From Lachnoclostridium sp. (lineage in GTDB: Bacteria; Bacillota_A; Clostridia; Lachnospirales; Lachnospiraceae), in contig SVDR01000001.1 of the NCBI GenBank assembly GCA_015057755.1, positions 36,111 through 100,110 on the forward strand: 64,000 nt of DNA, given 5' to 3'. The notes under the pieces are model-generated. The model saw only the letters and a list, made by a program, of their open reading frames with translations, was not told the DNA's origin and ran no database searches. Positions 1-8,413 of this stretch are shown one piece after another. Every line of letters begins with the position of its first letter. The stretch's first letter is position 1. The position numbers and the translations under genes were made by a program.

Positions 1-726
1 ATTTCTCATAATACGGAACGGATGCGATGTGACAATATCATAATTTAAAAATAACTGCTTCATATTGCGCTCAATGATCTCTTCTAAAAGGATCACATGG
101 CGCATCTCATTTCCAACAGAATCTCTCGTAACCGGGAGTTCCACGATTCTTGCCAGCACGGAGGGAACCTGAACCATCGCAAATTCCAGTTCGTCATCTC
201 CGTCTTTTTTCTTCAGCAGCGCAGCAATATTCAGCGTCTTGTTGCGTACCAGCGGGAACGGTCTGGAAGAATCTACCGCCATTGGAGTCAGTACCGGATA
301 CACCTCTTCTTTAAAATAACGGTCTACAAACTCGCCCTGTTCTTTTGTCAGATTTTCATGCTTCGTGATCACATCCAGTCCCTGATTCTCCAGTGCCGGG
401 ATCAAAGAACGGTTGTAAATATTGTACTGCTGATTGACCAGCTCATGTGTCTTTTCGCTGATCTTCTCCAACTGTTCCATCGGTGTCATTCCCGCAATAT
501 CCGGTTTTGTATAGCCTGCGTGAACCATATCCTTTAACGATGCCACACGAACCATAAAGAATTCGTCCAGATTGGAGGCAGTAATACTCAAAAACTTCAT
601 CCGGTCAAACAACGGAGTGGTCTTATCCTTCGCTTCACCAAGAACACGGTAGTCAAATTCCAGCCAGCTCAGCTCTCTGTTTACGTAATTTTTCGGGTCT
701 AAAAACTTGTTTTCCTGAACTGCCAT
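1..726 (-). CDS. ppk: Polyphosphate kinase, N-terminal part (cut by window edge)
   Basis: Makes inorganic polyphosphate from the gamma phosphate of ATP, usually at the membrane. The frame is open for 242 codons from an ATG at 726 to the window edge. The start is followed by the N-terminal domain signature NRELSWLEFDYRVL, then TASNLDEFFMVRV and LTPMAVDSSRPFP, all typical of Ppk1. The two histidines of the catalytic domain lie outside the window. Its start is only 3 nt after the stop of the Ppx-like gene, so the two are co-transcribed. Family identity is secure; intactness cannot be judged. Confidence 0.93.
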   Translation of the reverse strand, partial: MAVQENKFLDPKNYVNRELSWLEFDYRVLGEAKDKTTPLFDRMKFLSITASNLDEFFMVRVASLKDMVHAGYTKPDIAGMTPMEQLEKISEKTHELVNQQYNIYNRSLIPALENQGLDVITKHENLTKEQGEFVDRYFKEEVYPVLTPMAVDSSRPFPLVRNKTLNIAALLKKKDGDDELEFAMVQVPSVLARIVELPVTRDSVGNEMRHVILLEEIIERNMKQLFLNYDIVTSHPFRIMRN

Positions 727-729
727 TGT

Positions 730-2295
730 TTACACACTCCTTTTTCGTTTCAGTATCGGACGGATACCAAAAATCTCTTCAAAGAAAGACGCTTTCTGCT
801 CAAAAGAGATCGCATCCAGAGTCATATCTCCCGGATATGTGGTGCGGATCACCAGATTTCCGTCTTTTACTTCCATTTTGCAGTCTTTTAACGTCTGCTT
901 ATGAGCACGGTCCATGGAATCTGCCAGACGAAGGATCGCTGTCAGTTTCGCGATCAGGATCGTAACATCCTTGTGGCTTCCGTAAGAACCGCTGATATTG
1001 TCCAGATTTGCTTCCATCTGAACCTGATTGTAATCGAAATCACGGACATTGTACCGCAGCACATTGGCAATGATCTCACGCTCTAAGTGAGACAGTCCGA
1101 TGATCTCTGTGGACATAATAATATTATAAGAACACTCATTGGCATTTCGCACACTGATGAACTTTCCGCAGGCATGGACAATTACTGCGATCTGCAGAAG
1201 CAAACGTTCTCTTCCGCCCATTCCGTGGTACCGTTTCATCGTATCGAAAATCTTCAGCGCATAGATTTCTACCAGTTCTGCATGTGGGGTCTTACAGAGA
1301 TAACGCACCGCCATATTTCTGGATGTACTGATAATATCCGCTTCAAAATTGTGCTTGAGCTTAATTAATTTATTGTCTGCCGCATACTCCGCAGCAATTC
1401 CGTCGCAAAGGCGGATTCCCGGGATCCAGATCTCCTCTGCCCCTGTCATCTCCATGACCTTTTTATAAATGATCGCCGTCGGAAGCAGCATCTTTGCAGC
1501 TTCTGAACTGAGTCCGAATTCTTCTTCCATCTGAGCCACATTCATCCTGCAAAGGCGCTCATATACATAATCAAACTGCTCTTTTGTCACATGGCTCAGC
1601 AGTTTTCCTTTATTTTCATAACGGAACAAATACAATATATTGTCTCCGATCGCGATCAGATGACGGAGCCGGCGATTTTCCAAATAAATCTTTCCATACT
1701 GTTTTAATTCGTTGGATACAATCTCTCCGGTTACTTCAGCCGTACGATCTACTGTCGTATGAACCAGATCCAGAGTATTTAATATCCTCAATACACCAAG
1801 CGGTACATTGGCAGTGGAAACCAGCAGACCTTCGTCAAAAAGAGACATCTGCATACTTCCGAAGCCAACGTCCACGATTGCAGTACCCTTCTGTATGTTC
1901 TTATCGAACTCCTCATCTTTGGCCGCAATCGCCTTATAACTCAAAAATCTCAATTCAGAGTTACTGATAATTCTGACCTCGATCCCTGTACGGACACGGA
2001 TCTGGTCAATGACGATCTGGCTGTTTCTCGCTTCACGCATGGCGCTGGTCGCATACGCGCGGTAAGCATCAACTTTATAACTTTTCATGATCCGCACAAA
2101 ACCGTTCAGAACATCACAGATCTCACCAACCATCTCATAGCTGATCATTCCTGTATTGTATGTTTCACGGCCCAATGCGATCACATGGCGGACGTGATCC
2201 ACCTGCTTGATCTTATTTTTGTTGGAAATTTCATAAATTCCCAACTCCAGTTCAAACGAACCTACATCAATCGCTGCAAATAAATGGGATGCCAC
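730..2295 (-). CDS. ppx: Ppx/GppA-family phosphatase with C-terminal HD-like domain
   Basis: The family hydrolyses polyphosphate or pppGpp. About 521 residues: an ASKHA ATPase-like half (residues 1-310) and an HD-like C-terminal half (RLLLQIAVIVHACGKF, then SHLEREIIANVLRYN). The first phosphate loop reads AAIDVGSFELELGIYE, where the family usually has GSNS, and the second reads VDVGFGSMQ instead of the usual DIGGGSTE, so it is a divergent member. The longest frame starts at GTG 2301, but AGGAGG lies only 1 nt from it and 7 nt from the in-frame GTG at 2295, so I chose the latter. It sits between pheA and ppk; pairing with ppk supports a role in polyphosphate turnover. Exact substrate is uncertain. 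Confidence 0.85.
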   Translation of the reverse strand: MASHLFAAIDVGSFELELGIYEISNKNKIKQVDHVRHVIALGRETYNTGMISYEMVGEICDVLNGFVRIMKSYKVDAYRAYATSAMREARNSQIVIDQIRVRTGIEVRIISNSELRFLSYKAIAAKDEEFDKNIQKGTAIVDVGFGSMQMSLFDEGLLVSTANVPLGVLRILNTLDLVHTTVDRTAEVTGEIVSNELKQYGKIYLENRRLRHLIAIGDNILYLFRYENKGKLLSHVTKEQFDYVYERLCRMNVAQMEEEFGLSSEAAKMLLPTAIIYKKVMEMTGAEEIWIPGIRLCDGIAAEYAADNKLIKLKHNFEADIISTSRNMAVRYLCKTPHAELVEIYALKIFDTMKRYHGMGGRERLLLQIAVIVHACGKFISVRNANECSYNIIMSTEIIGLSHLEREIIANVLRYNVRDFDYNQVQMEANLDNISGSYGSHKDVTILIAKLTAILRLADSMDRAHKQTLKDCKMEVKDGNLVIRTTYPGDMTLDAISFEQKASFFEEIFGIRPILKRKRSV

Positions 2296-2306
2296 GACCA
2301 CACCTC

Positions 2307-3443
2307 CTAATAATTTCCGAGTATCTTTAACGCCGAAGCTTCTGCACGCACTCCTGTCAGTGCATTGCGCACAGACGCGTCACTCAAATTGCCTTCCACA
2401 TCCACGAAGAAACGATATTCAAAACTCTTCTCCGGAATCGGACGCGACTCGATCATCAGCATATTGACACCGTTAAAAATAAAATTGCCCAGAATATTGT
2501 AAAGAGAACCGCTCACATGCGGGATCTCAAACATCAGGCTGATCTTAGAAGCAGAGCTTTCATATACAGGAGCTTTTGCAAGCACGATAAACCGTGTCGT
2601 GTTGCACTTTTCATTATTGACACCCTGCGCCAGCTCTTTCAGTCCATACAGTTCTCCGGCTGTCCGGCTTGCGATCGCAGCCTGAGACTTGTCGCATTCC
2701 TCTTTCACTTTTTTTGCCGCAACTGCAGTGTTGAGAACGCTGATCCGTCCCCATTCCTTATGTGAATCCAGATAGTCCGTACACTGTCTCAGTGCCTGCG
2801 GATGGGAATATACGGTCTTAATGTCCGAAAGTTCCGCTTCCGGAAGTCCAAGCAGCATATGGGAAATCGGAATATAAACTTCGCCAACTATGTAATTTCT
2901 GTACTTTGCAAGCAGGTCATAATTGTCAATGACAAATCCGGCGGTCGAATTCTCGATCGGAAGAACTGCAAAATCTGCACGTCCCTCTTCCAGCTCCCGC
3001 ATCGTATCCTCAAATGCATTTACATGGTATGCATTGACCTGATCTCCGAAAAATGCCCGCGCAGCCGCATGACTGTAAGCACCTTCCACACCCTGGTAAA
3101 CGACACGCGCGCCAAAGGTTTTCAGACTTTCTACTTCGTAAAATCCGGTCGGCTCCGTCTTTCCATGCTCCGCAAGAAGACCGTACTGGAACTTACGGCT
3201 GACCGCCATGAGCTGGGAAAAAACTTCTTTGATCGCATCTTTGTTGAAATCGCTGTGTGTCAGCTCCTGCACAGCCGCAATTTTCTGACGTTCGCGCTCT
3301 GCATCGTACACAGCTTTTCCTGTTCCGATCTTATATTCTGCCACATCGCCACAGATCGCCATACGCTCCTCAAAGAGACGCACGATCTCCCTGTCGATCA
3401 CATCCAGTTTATTTCTGCATTCCAGTAAGTCTACATTTTTCAT
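2307..3443 (-). CDS. pheA: Bifunctional chorismate mutase / prephenate dehydratase
   Basis: Catalyses chorismate to prephenate to phenylpyruvate, the committed steps of phenylalanine synthesis. 378 residues in the usual order: AroQ-type chorismate mutase (about 1-90, ECRNKLDVIDREIVRLFEER), prephenate dehydratase (about 110-290, with VYQGVEGAYSHAAA, LPIENSTAGFV and the catalytic CNTTRF), then an ACT domain (about 300-378) with the ESRP phenylalanine-binding motif. GGAG lies upstream of the ATG. It follows plsC by 14 nt and precedes the Ppx gene, whose ribosome site overlaps its stop. No T-box or Phe leader peptide was seen, so feedback through the ACT domain is the visible control. Confidence 0.96.
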   Translation of the reverse strand: MKNVDLLECRNKLDVIDREIVRLFEERMAICGDVAEYKIGTGKAVYDAERERQKIAAVQELTHSDFNKDAIKEVFSQLMAVSRKFQYGLLAEHGKTEPTGFYEVESLKTFGARVVYQGVEGAYSHAAARAFFGDQVNAYHVNAFEDTMRELEEGRADFAVLPIENSTAGFVIDNYDLLAKYRNYIVGEVYIPISHMLLGLPEAELSDIKTVYSHPQALRQCTDYLDSHKEWGRISVLNTAVAAKKVKEECDKSQAAIASRTAGELYGLKELAQGVNNEKCNTTRFIVLAKAPVYESSASKISLMFEIPHVSGSLYNILGNFIFNGVNMLMIESRPIPEKSFEYRFFVDVEGNLSDASVRNALTGVRAEASALKILGNY

Positions 3444-3457
3444 ATCGCTGCTCCTAA

Positions 3458-4189
3458 TTACATGATCTCACGGATCATATCCGCGATCACTTCTTTTGTA
3501 TAGGCACCGGCGCGTTTTCTCTGCTCCGGTTCCAGTTCTTTCAGATAAATCGGTTTTCCATAATAAACAGTTACTTCCGTCGGAACCACACGCGGCGTGT
3601 GTTTTTCAAAAATATCCGCGGTTCTCACCATCGCCACCGGAATTACCGGACAGCCGCTCTTCTCTGCGATCTTCAGGCTTCCCTCTTTAAACGGAAGCAT
3701 ATCCAGTTCGTCTTTTCCGCGGGCACGTGTTCCCTCCGGGAAGATCCACATGGAAATACCGTTCTTCACATATTCGATACCCTCTAAGATCGTCTTCAGT
3801 CCGGCCTTGATGTCCTGGCGGTCCAGAAACAGACAGTTTACGTTGTCCATCCAGCGGTTCAGGATCGGGAACTTTCTCATCTCTTTTTTCGCAACGAAAC
3901 CAACCAGACCCGGAGTGGTTGTGTAACCAACCAGAATATCAAAATAACTTCTGTGGTTGCCTACGTAAAGCACGGCTCTGTCTGTCGGAATATTTTCCGC
4001 TCCCTTTACCGTCACTTTCACGCCTGCTACCTTTAAAAACAGACCGAACATAAATCGAACGATACCGGTACTCTCATGTCCTCTCGCAGTCGGATCCTTT
4101 TTGCCAAGGGAATTCTGCATGATCAAAAGCGGATATCCAAAAATCAAAAAACCAGCCAGGATCATACATAAAATAATAAATCGAATCAT
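3458..4189 (-). CDS. plsC: 1-acyl-sn-glycerol-3-phosphate acyltransferase
   Basis: Adds the second acyl chain to lysophosphatidic acid at the membrane, giving phosphatidic acid. 243 residues with an N-terminal hydrophobic anchor (about 1-25), the catalytic NHRSYFDI (NHX4D), the substrate motif FPEGTRA, and a VIPVAMV stretch, in the usual order. Start chosen at the ATG with AAGGTG upstream. It is the first gene of a leftward operon plsC-pheA-ppx-ppk, with a good promoter at 4228-4256. The grouping of lipid, aromatic amino acid and polyphosphate genes has no obvious shared pathway. Confidence 0.93.
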   Translation of the reverse strand: MIRFIILCMILAGFLIFGYPLLIMQNSLGKKDPTARGHESTGIVRFMFGLFLKVAGVKVTVKGAENIPTDRAVLYVGNHRSYFDILVGYTTTPGLVGFVAKKEMRKFPILNRWMDNVNCLFLDRQDIKAGLKTILEGIEYVKNGISMWIFPEGTRARGKDELDMLPFKEGSLKIAEKSGCPVIPVAMVRTADIFEKHTPRVVPTEVTVYYGKPIYLKELEPEQRKRAGAYTKEVIADMIREIM

Positions 4190-4227
4190 ACTTATTTCAC
4201 CTTTTTCTTATTGTTTTATATCCTTAT

Positions 4228-4256
4228 ATTATATAAAATCCACATGGCATTTGCAA
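4228..4256 (-). promoter_or_regulatory. Sigma-A-type promoter of the plsC operon
   Basis: On the minus strand, TTGCAA (4251-4256) and TATAAT (4228-4233) are separated by 17 bp. The -10 box is perfect, and it lies about 40 nt upstream of the plsC ATG. Confidence 0.7.
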
Positions 4257-4267
4257 GAAAATCCGAT

Positions 4268-4714
4268 TCATTTTTTCGCTCTTGTGATCCTTTCAAATAA
4301 TAATCCCGCCGCAAACCAGCACGGTGCAAAGTCCAGCCGGATCAGTCCGTCAATATTAAAAATACGTCCGGAATAATCCCACGGGCACATGTCCCGCGCC
4401 TTCAAAAAGGCTCCTGTTGCGTATTCCGCACAAAAGATCAGGACCATGTCTCCCAAACCATGTCTCCAGAACTTATCTTTCGCTGTCAAACGTTCTGCAC
4501 CTCCGATCCAGTCGTCCACACGCCTTGCGATGGGCCCCAGAAATGCTCCCATCCCGTAGATCGGAAACATCAAAAGAGAGGTCCGTCCCATAAGTCTCAT
4601 GTCCTTTAACGCGATGGATTCAAACGACGTAACAATGATCTCCATGCACCATCCTGCCACACCACATTTTAAAAAATTGTAAAAAAAATCTCTGATCTCA
4701 CTTTGTCTATTCAT
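4268..4714 (-). CDS. Putative ABC-transporter-permease-like membrane protein (CmpB / PF06541 type)
   Basis: 148 residues, hydrophobic, resembling the CmpB-like family: a KCGVAGWCMEII opening that matches the family's conserved N-terminal helix, then LMGRTSLLMFPIYGMGAFLGP, and a Trp/Asp-rich end (WDYSGRIFNIDGLIRLDFAP). The family is called an ABC permease but no ATPase is adjacent and its function is not established. No ribosome binding site is visible before the ATG at 4714. That ATG sits in the loop of a 17-bp hairpin ending in a T run inside codons 9-12, so expression is probably unusual. A shorter start at Met24 would cut into the conserved helix and is less likely. Confidence 0.7.
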   Translation of the reverse strand: MNRQSEIRDFFYNFLKCGVAGWCMEIIVTSFESIALKDMRLMGRTSLLMFPIYGMGAFLGPIARRVDDWIGGAERLTAKDKFWRHGLGDMVLIFCAEYATGAFLKARDMCPWDYSGRIFNIDGLIRLDFAPCWFAAGLLFERITRAKK

Positions 4715-4745
4715 ATTACATAGTCTGCGTGAGTCAGAGATTTTT
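4684..4745 (-). terminator. Terminator-like hairpin enclosing the start codon of the CmpB-like gene
   Basis: AAATCTCTGATCTCAC (4686-4701) and GTGAGTCAGAGATTT (4729-4743) form a long inverted repeat with a single bulged base, extended by A/T pairs. On the minus strand the stem is followed by eight T (4681-4688), the layout of an intrinsic terminator for the upstream DUF4250 gene. The ATG of the next gene (4712-4714) lies in the loop. Confidence 0.65.
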
Positions 4746-4783
4746 ATGCGGTTCTGTCTGTGATTACAAAAAATACCAGTGCT

Positions 4784-4963
4784 CTATACATAGCGGTTGA
4801 CAGCCGGATCGTATTCATAATCGATCTGAGCCAGTTTTTCATCAATCTCGGTCTTTTCCACGTCCAATGCCTTGCAAAGCTCGTCCATGGACGGATAGAA
4901 ATCTCTCAGCTGTGTGTTAATATAGCTTAAAAGCATCGCCGGGTCTTTCGGAAATTTTGTCAT
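4784..4963 (-). CDS. Small DUF4250-type protein
   Basis: 59 residues, beginning MTKFPKDPAMLLSYINTQLR and ending in YEYDPAVNRYV. This matches the small DUF4250 family of Firmicutes, whose function is unknown. It has no signal peptide or membrane segment and is probably a soluble helical protein. The start is supported by AGGAGG 7 nt upstream of the ATG. Its 3' side runs into the hairpin at 4684-4745. It is divergent from ansA, with a 118-bp shared upstream region. Confidence 0.75.
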   Translation of the reverse strand: MTKFPKDPAMLLSYINTQLRDFYPSMDELCKALDVEKTEIDEKLAQIDYEYDPAVNRYV

Positions 4964-5005
4964 ATCGCTATCCTCCTTTTTTCTTTTAGGAAACCAATTC
5001 TACAG

Positions 5006-5035
5006 TTGAATTCCTGTTCCAATGTATGCTATACT
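5006..5035 (+). promoter_or_regulatory. Promoter of ansA with extended -10
   Basis: TTGAAT (5006-5011), 18-bp spacer, TATACT (5030-5035) preceded by TGC, an extended -10 element. The arrangement is the same as at the lipoprotein promoter near 37.2 kb. Confidence 0.65.
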
Positions 5036-5081
5036 TATTATACTTATGGGATTGTAATTACGAAAGGGGAAACTTTTAATT

Positions 5082-6095
5082 ATGAAACATATTTTGCTTC
5101 TCGGTACCGGCGGTACAATCGCCTGCAAACACGGTGACAACGGTCTGACTCCGCTTCTCACAGGTGAGGAGCTCCTCTCCTATGTTCCGGCTGCACGCAA
5201 ATTCTGCCAGGTTGAGTCCGTTCAGGTTTTAAATATCGACAGTACAAACGTACATCCGAAGCACTGGCTGATGATCGCCAGAGCGATCGAAGAAAACTAC
5301 GATGATTACGATGGTTTCGTCGTTGCCCACGGTACAGATACTATGGCTTACACAGCTGCAGCATTATCTTATCTGATCCAGCACTCCAAAAAGCCGATCG
5401 TTATCACAGGTGCTCAGAAACCGATCGACCTTGATGTGACAGATGCCAGAACAAACCTGTTAGACTCCTTACGTTTCGCTTCCAGCGACCGTGCTCATGG
5501 TGTCAATATTGTCTTCGACGGTAAAGTGATCGCAGGTACACGCGGCAAGAAAGAGCGTTCCAAGAGCTACAGCGCATTTTCCAGCATCAACTTCCCGTAT
5601 CTGGCAGTGATCCAGGACGAGACTATTCTTTTCTATATCGACGACAAGTGGCAGGATCGCGAATCCGTTCGTTTCTACCACAAGCTCAACAGCAATGTAG
5701 CACTCTTAAAGCTGATCCCGTCCATGGATCCGAGCGTATTTGAGTACCTTGCAGAGCACAACGATGCAGTTATCATCGAGTCCTTCGGTGTAGGCGGACT
5801 TCCGTCCTATGACAACGCAGACTTCTACAGCTCCATTGAGAAATATGTGGCTCAGGGTAAGATCGTTGTTATGACAACTCAGGTTACTCAGGAAGGCAGC
5901 AACATGTCCGTATACGAGGTTGGTCAGAAGGCGAAAAATGCATTTGGTCTCATCGAGTCTTACGACATGACTCTGGAAGCAACTGTTGCAAAACTTATGT
6001 GGATCCTCGGACAGACTTCCGATCCGGACCGCGTAGAAGAACTCTTCTATCAGACGATCGGTCACGACATCCTTTGGAAAGCCGCTTCCAGATAA
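5082..6095 (+). CDS. ansA: Type I (cytoplasmic) L-asparaginase
   Basis: Hydrolyses asparagine to aspartate and ammonia. 337 residues, the usual length. Both catalytic signatures are present: LGTGGTIA at residues 5-12, with the nucleophilic Thr, and VAHGTDTMAYTA at about 85-96 with the second Thr and Asp. There is no signal peptide, so it belongs to the cytoplasmic form. A purine-rich AAAGGGG precedes the ATG. It is a single-gene unit with its own promoter and a bidirectional terminator at 6120-6148. Confidence 0.95.
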   Translation: MKHILLLGTGGTIACKHGDNGLTPLLTGEELLSYVPAARKFCQVESVQVLNIDSTNVHPKHWLMIARAIEENYDDYDGFVVAHGTDTMAYTAAALSYLIQHSKKPIVITGAQKPIDLDVTDARTNLLDSLRFASSDRAHGVNIVFDGKVIAGTRGKKERSKSYSAFSSINFPYLAVIQDETILFYIDDKWQDRESVRFYHKLNSNVALLKLIPSMDPSVFEYLAEHNDAVIIESFGVGGLPSYDNADFYSSIEKYVAQGKIVVMTTQVTQEGSNMSVYEVGQKAKNAFGLIESYDMTLEATVAKLMWILGQTSDPDRVEELFYQTIGHDILWKAASR

Positions 6096-6119
6096 TAAAA
6101 TGATATGTACATAAATAAA

Positions 6120-6148
6120 CCCCTCGGCTTTTTTCATATGCCGAGGGG
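6120..6148. terminator. Bidirectional terminator between ansA and deoB
   Basis: CCCCTCGGC (6120-6128) pairs with GCCGAGGGG (6140-6148) around an 11-nt loop, with T-rich sequence on both sides. It serves the convergent ansA and deoB transcripts. Confidence 0.8.
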
Positions 6149-6167
6149 CTTGTTCTATCTATCAATC

Positions 6168-7358
6168 TTATTTTATTAAATCCAAAAGCGATTCTCCGAT
6201 GGTTCCTTCCGGTTTATGCAAACCAAAATTTTCAACAATCGTAGCTCCGATCACAGCAAACGTATCCATTTCCGGGATTGGTCCACATCCTTCCATTTTT
6301 TTCGAATATGCCAGGAACGGTACCTTCTCGCGTGTATGATCACTGCCTTTATATGTCGGGTCATTTCCGTGATCTGCTGTAACGATCAGAAGATCATCGT
6401 CTTTCAAGACCCCCAACAGTGTTCCCAGCTTTTCATCAAACTTCTCTACTTCCTTCGCATATCCGACCGGATTTCTTCTGTGGCCCCACAGAGCATCAAA
6501 ATCCACCAGATTTACAAAACATAATCCCCGGAAGTCCTCAAGCGCCATCTGGATCGTCTGCTCCATCCCATGAACCGAACTTTTGGAACGCAAGGCTCTG
6601 GTGATTCCTTCTCCGTCAAAAATATCCCGGATCTTTCCGATGGCAATTACGTCCAGATTCGCCTCATTCAGCACTGTTAAAGCGGTCGGACCAAATGGTT
6701 TCAGTGCATAGTCATGGCGATTGCTGGTTCTTTCAAACTCACCTGCTTTGTTTCCAACAAACGGTCTGGCAATAACACGACCAACTTTCCACTCATCCTT
6801 CATCGTGATCTCTCGAGCAATCTCACAGCACCGATACAATTCGCTCAATCCAAAGGCTTCCTCATGTCCACAAATCTGTAAAACGGAATCTGCGGAGGTG
6901 TAGATGATCATATCTCCTGTGACAAGCTGTTCCTCGCCCAATTCATCGATGATCCCGATTCCGCTGTCGCTTCGATTCCCCAGCACCTTCCTTCCGGTTC
7001 TGGTTTCCAATTCGCGGATCAGTTCTGGTGGAAATCCGGTTTCCGTAAATGTCCGGAACGGAGATTGGATGTGCAGTCCCATCATCTCCCAGTGACCGGT
7101 CATGGTATCTTTTCCGTAACTGCGTTCATTCAACTTCGTATAATACGACATCGGATGCTCAACCGGATCGACATGCTTTAACGGAATCAGATTGGCAATT
7201 CCAAGTTTTTGTAAGTTTGGAATCTGAAAGGAATCCACTGACTCAGAAACGTGTTGTAAGGTATTGACTCCAATATCTCCGAATTTTACAGAGTCTTTCA
7301 TTTCGCCAATTCCCAGAGAATCTAATACTATGACAAAAACACGTTTAAATTTCTGCAT
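6168..7358 (-). CDS. deoB: Phosphopentomutase
   Basis: Interconverts (deoxy)ribose 1-phosphate and 5-phosphate, feeding nucleoside sugar into central metabolism. 396 residues of the alkaline-phosphatase-like fold: metal-site motif [14 protein letters not shown] near the N-terminus, GHWEMMG, and the C-terminal TADHGNDPT and [14 protein letters not shown] longer frame exists to 7463 but overlaps metA; AGAGG precedes the ATG at 7358. It starts 11 nt after metA, although its pathway partners are the nucleoside phosphorylase and transporter further upstream in the same direction. Confidence 0.96.
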   Translation of the reverse strand: MQKFKRVFVIVLDSLGIGEMKDSVKFGDIGVNTLQHVSESVDSFQIPNLQKLGIANLIPLKHVDPVEHPMSYYTKLNERSYGKDTMTGHWEMMGLHIQSPFRTFTETGFPPELIRELETRTGRKVLGNRSDSGIGIIDELGEEQLVTGDMIIYTSADSVLQICGHEEAFGLSELYRCCEIAREITMKDEWKVGRVIARPFVGNKAGEFERTSNRHDYALKPFGPTALTVLNEANLDVIAIGKIRDIFDGEGITRALRSKSSVHGMEQTIQMALEDFRGLCFVNLVDFDALWGHRRNPVGYAKEVEKFDEKLGTLLGVLKDDDLLIVTADHGNDPTYKGSDHTREKVPFLAYSKKMEGCGPIPEMDTFAVIGATIVENFGLHKPEGTIGESLLDLIK

Positions 7359-7369
7359 ACTCTTATCCT

Positions 7370-8290
7370 CTATTCTTCGTCTTCTTCCAGATAATACGGT
7401 GTCTCCTGATATACATAGAAATTCAGCCAGTTTGTATACAATGTATTGGCAACTGTGCGCCATGTCAACGGCGGAACCGTTGTCGGATCATCATTTTCAT
7501 AATAATTGCATGGCAGTTTTGGATTCAGACCACGTCCCACATCTCTGTGATACTCTGTATCCAGTGTCAGCCTGTCATACTCCGGATGTCCTTGCATAAA
7601 AAACTGACTTCCATCTTCACTCATCACAAGAAATACACCTGCAATATCGGACTTTGCCAATACTCTTAGCTCCGGATGTTCCAAAATCTCCTCTTCTCGC
7701 ACTTCTGTGTAGCGGGAATGCGGGCAATTAAAGTAATCATCAAATCCACGCAGCACCGGCACCTTGCGATCCAAGGTTCTGTGCACGTAAATACCGGATA
7801 GTTTGTCTCCCATGTGGTGCTTCTTTACCCCGTAATGGTAATACAGACCAGCCTGAGCTCCCCAGCACAAATGCAGAGTAGAGGTAATATGTGTCTTGGT
7901 CCATTCCATGATCTCTGTCAGTTCCTGCCAGTAATCTACCTCTTCAAACTCCATGTTCTCCACCGGAGCGCCTGTGATGATCATTCCATCAAAACGACGA
8001 CGACGAATCTTATCGAAAGTCGCATAAAATTTATTCAAATGTGTCACGGAGGTGTGGGTGGATACGTGGGTGGACATGGTCATAAACGTACATTCCACCT
8101 GCAATGGTGTGTTGGACAATGCTCTTAGAAGCTGTGTTTCTGTATCTTCTTTGATAGGCATCAGATTAAGGATCAAGATTTCCAACGGACGAATATCCTG
8201 GCTTTGCGCTCGTGTTTCGTCCATGATAAACACATTCTCATTTTCCAAAATAGACCTTGCAGGTAAATCGTTCTGAATTTTGATCGGCAT
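7370..8290 (-). CDS. metA: Homoserine O-acyltransferase (MetA fold, probably acetyl-CoA-using)
   Basis: Activates homoserine for methionine synthesis. 306 residues, the standard length, beginning [12 protein letters not shown], with ATG 8290 preceded by GAGGAGG. The catalytic Cys lies in [16 protein letters not shown], and the His and Glu in QGHPEYD. The sequence [17 protein letters not shown] carries Glu at the position where E. coli has Gly (GAPLG); in characterised enzymes that Glu goes with acetyl-CoA preference. A TATAAT lies at 8346-8351, with only a weak -35. No SAM riboswitch is visible in the 120 bp upstream. Confidence 0.92.
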   Translation of the reverse strand: MPIKIQNDLPARSILENENVFIMDETRAQSQDIRPLEILILNLMPIKEDTETQLLRALSNTPLQVECTFMTMSTHVSTHTSVTHLNKFYATFDKIRRRRFDGMIITGAPVENMEFEEVDYWQELTEIMEWTKTHITSTLHLCWGAQAGLYYHYGVKKHHMGDKLSGIYVHRTLDRKVPVLRGFDDYFNCPHSRYTEVREEEILEHPELRVLAKSDIAGVFLVMSEDGSQFFMQGHPEYDRLTLDTEYHRDVGRGLNPKLPCNYYENDDPTTVPPLTWRTVANTLYTNWLNFYVYQETPYYLEEDEE

Positions 8291-8373
8291 ATCTGATTCC
8301 TCCTCATCGTCATACTCTATCCAGCTAACAAGGCGCTTTGGAATCATTATATACGATATCCAACAAAATAGAA

Positions 8374-8408
8374 AGACCGGAAATTTGATTTTATCAAATC
8401 TCCGGTCT
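8374..8408 (-). terminator. Terminator after the nucleoside phosphorylase gene
   Basis: AGACCGGA (8374-8381) and TCCGGTCT (8401-8408) enclose a further ATTTGAT/ATCAAAT stem. On the minus strand it is followed by a T-rich stretch. It separates the transporter/phosphorylase unit from metA-deoB. Confidence 0.75.
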
Positions 8409-8413
8409 GAATC

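Noticed and set aside
3444..3457. T-box or Phe leader peptide before pheA
   Set aside because: The gap to plsC is only 14 nt, so no leader can fit.
8291..8413. SAM riboswitch upstream of metA
   Set aside because: The spacer is only 120 bp, is filled by the phosphorylase terminator, and shows no S-box core.
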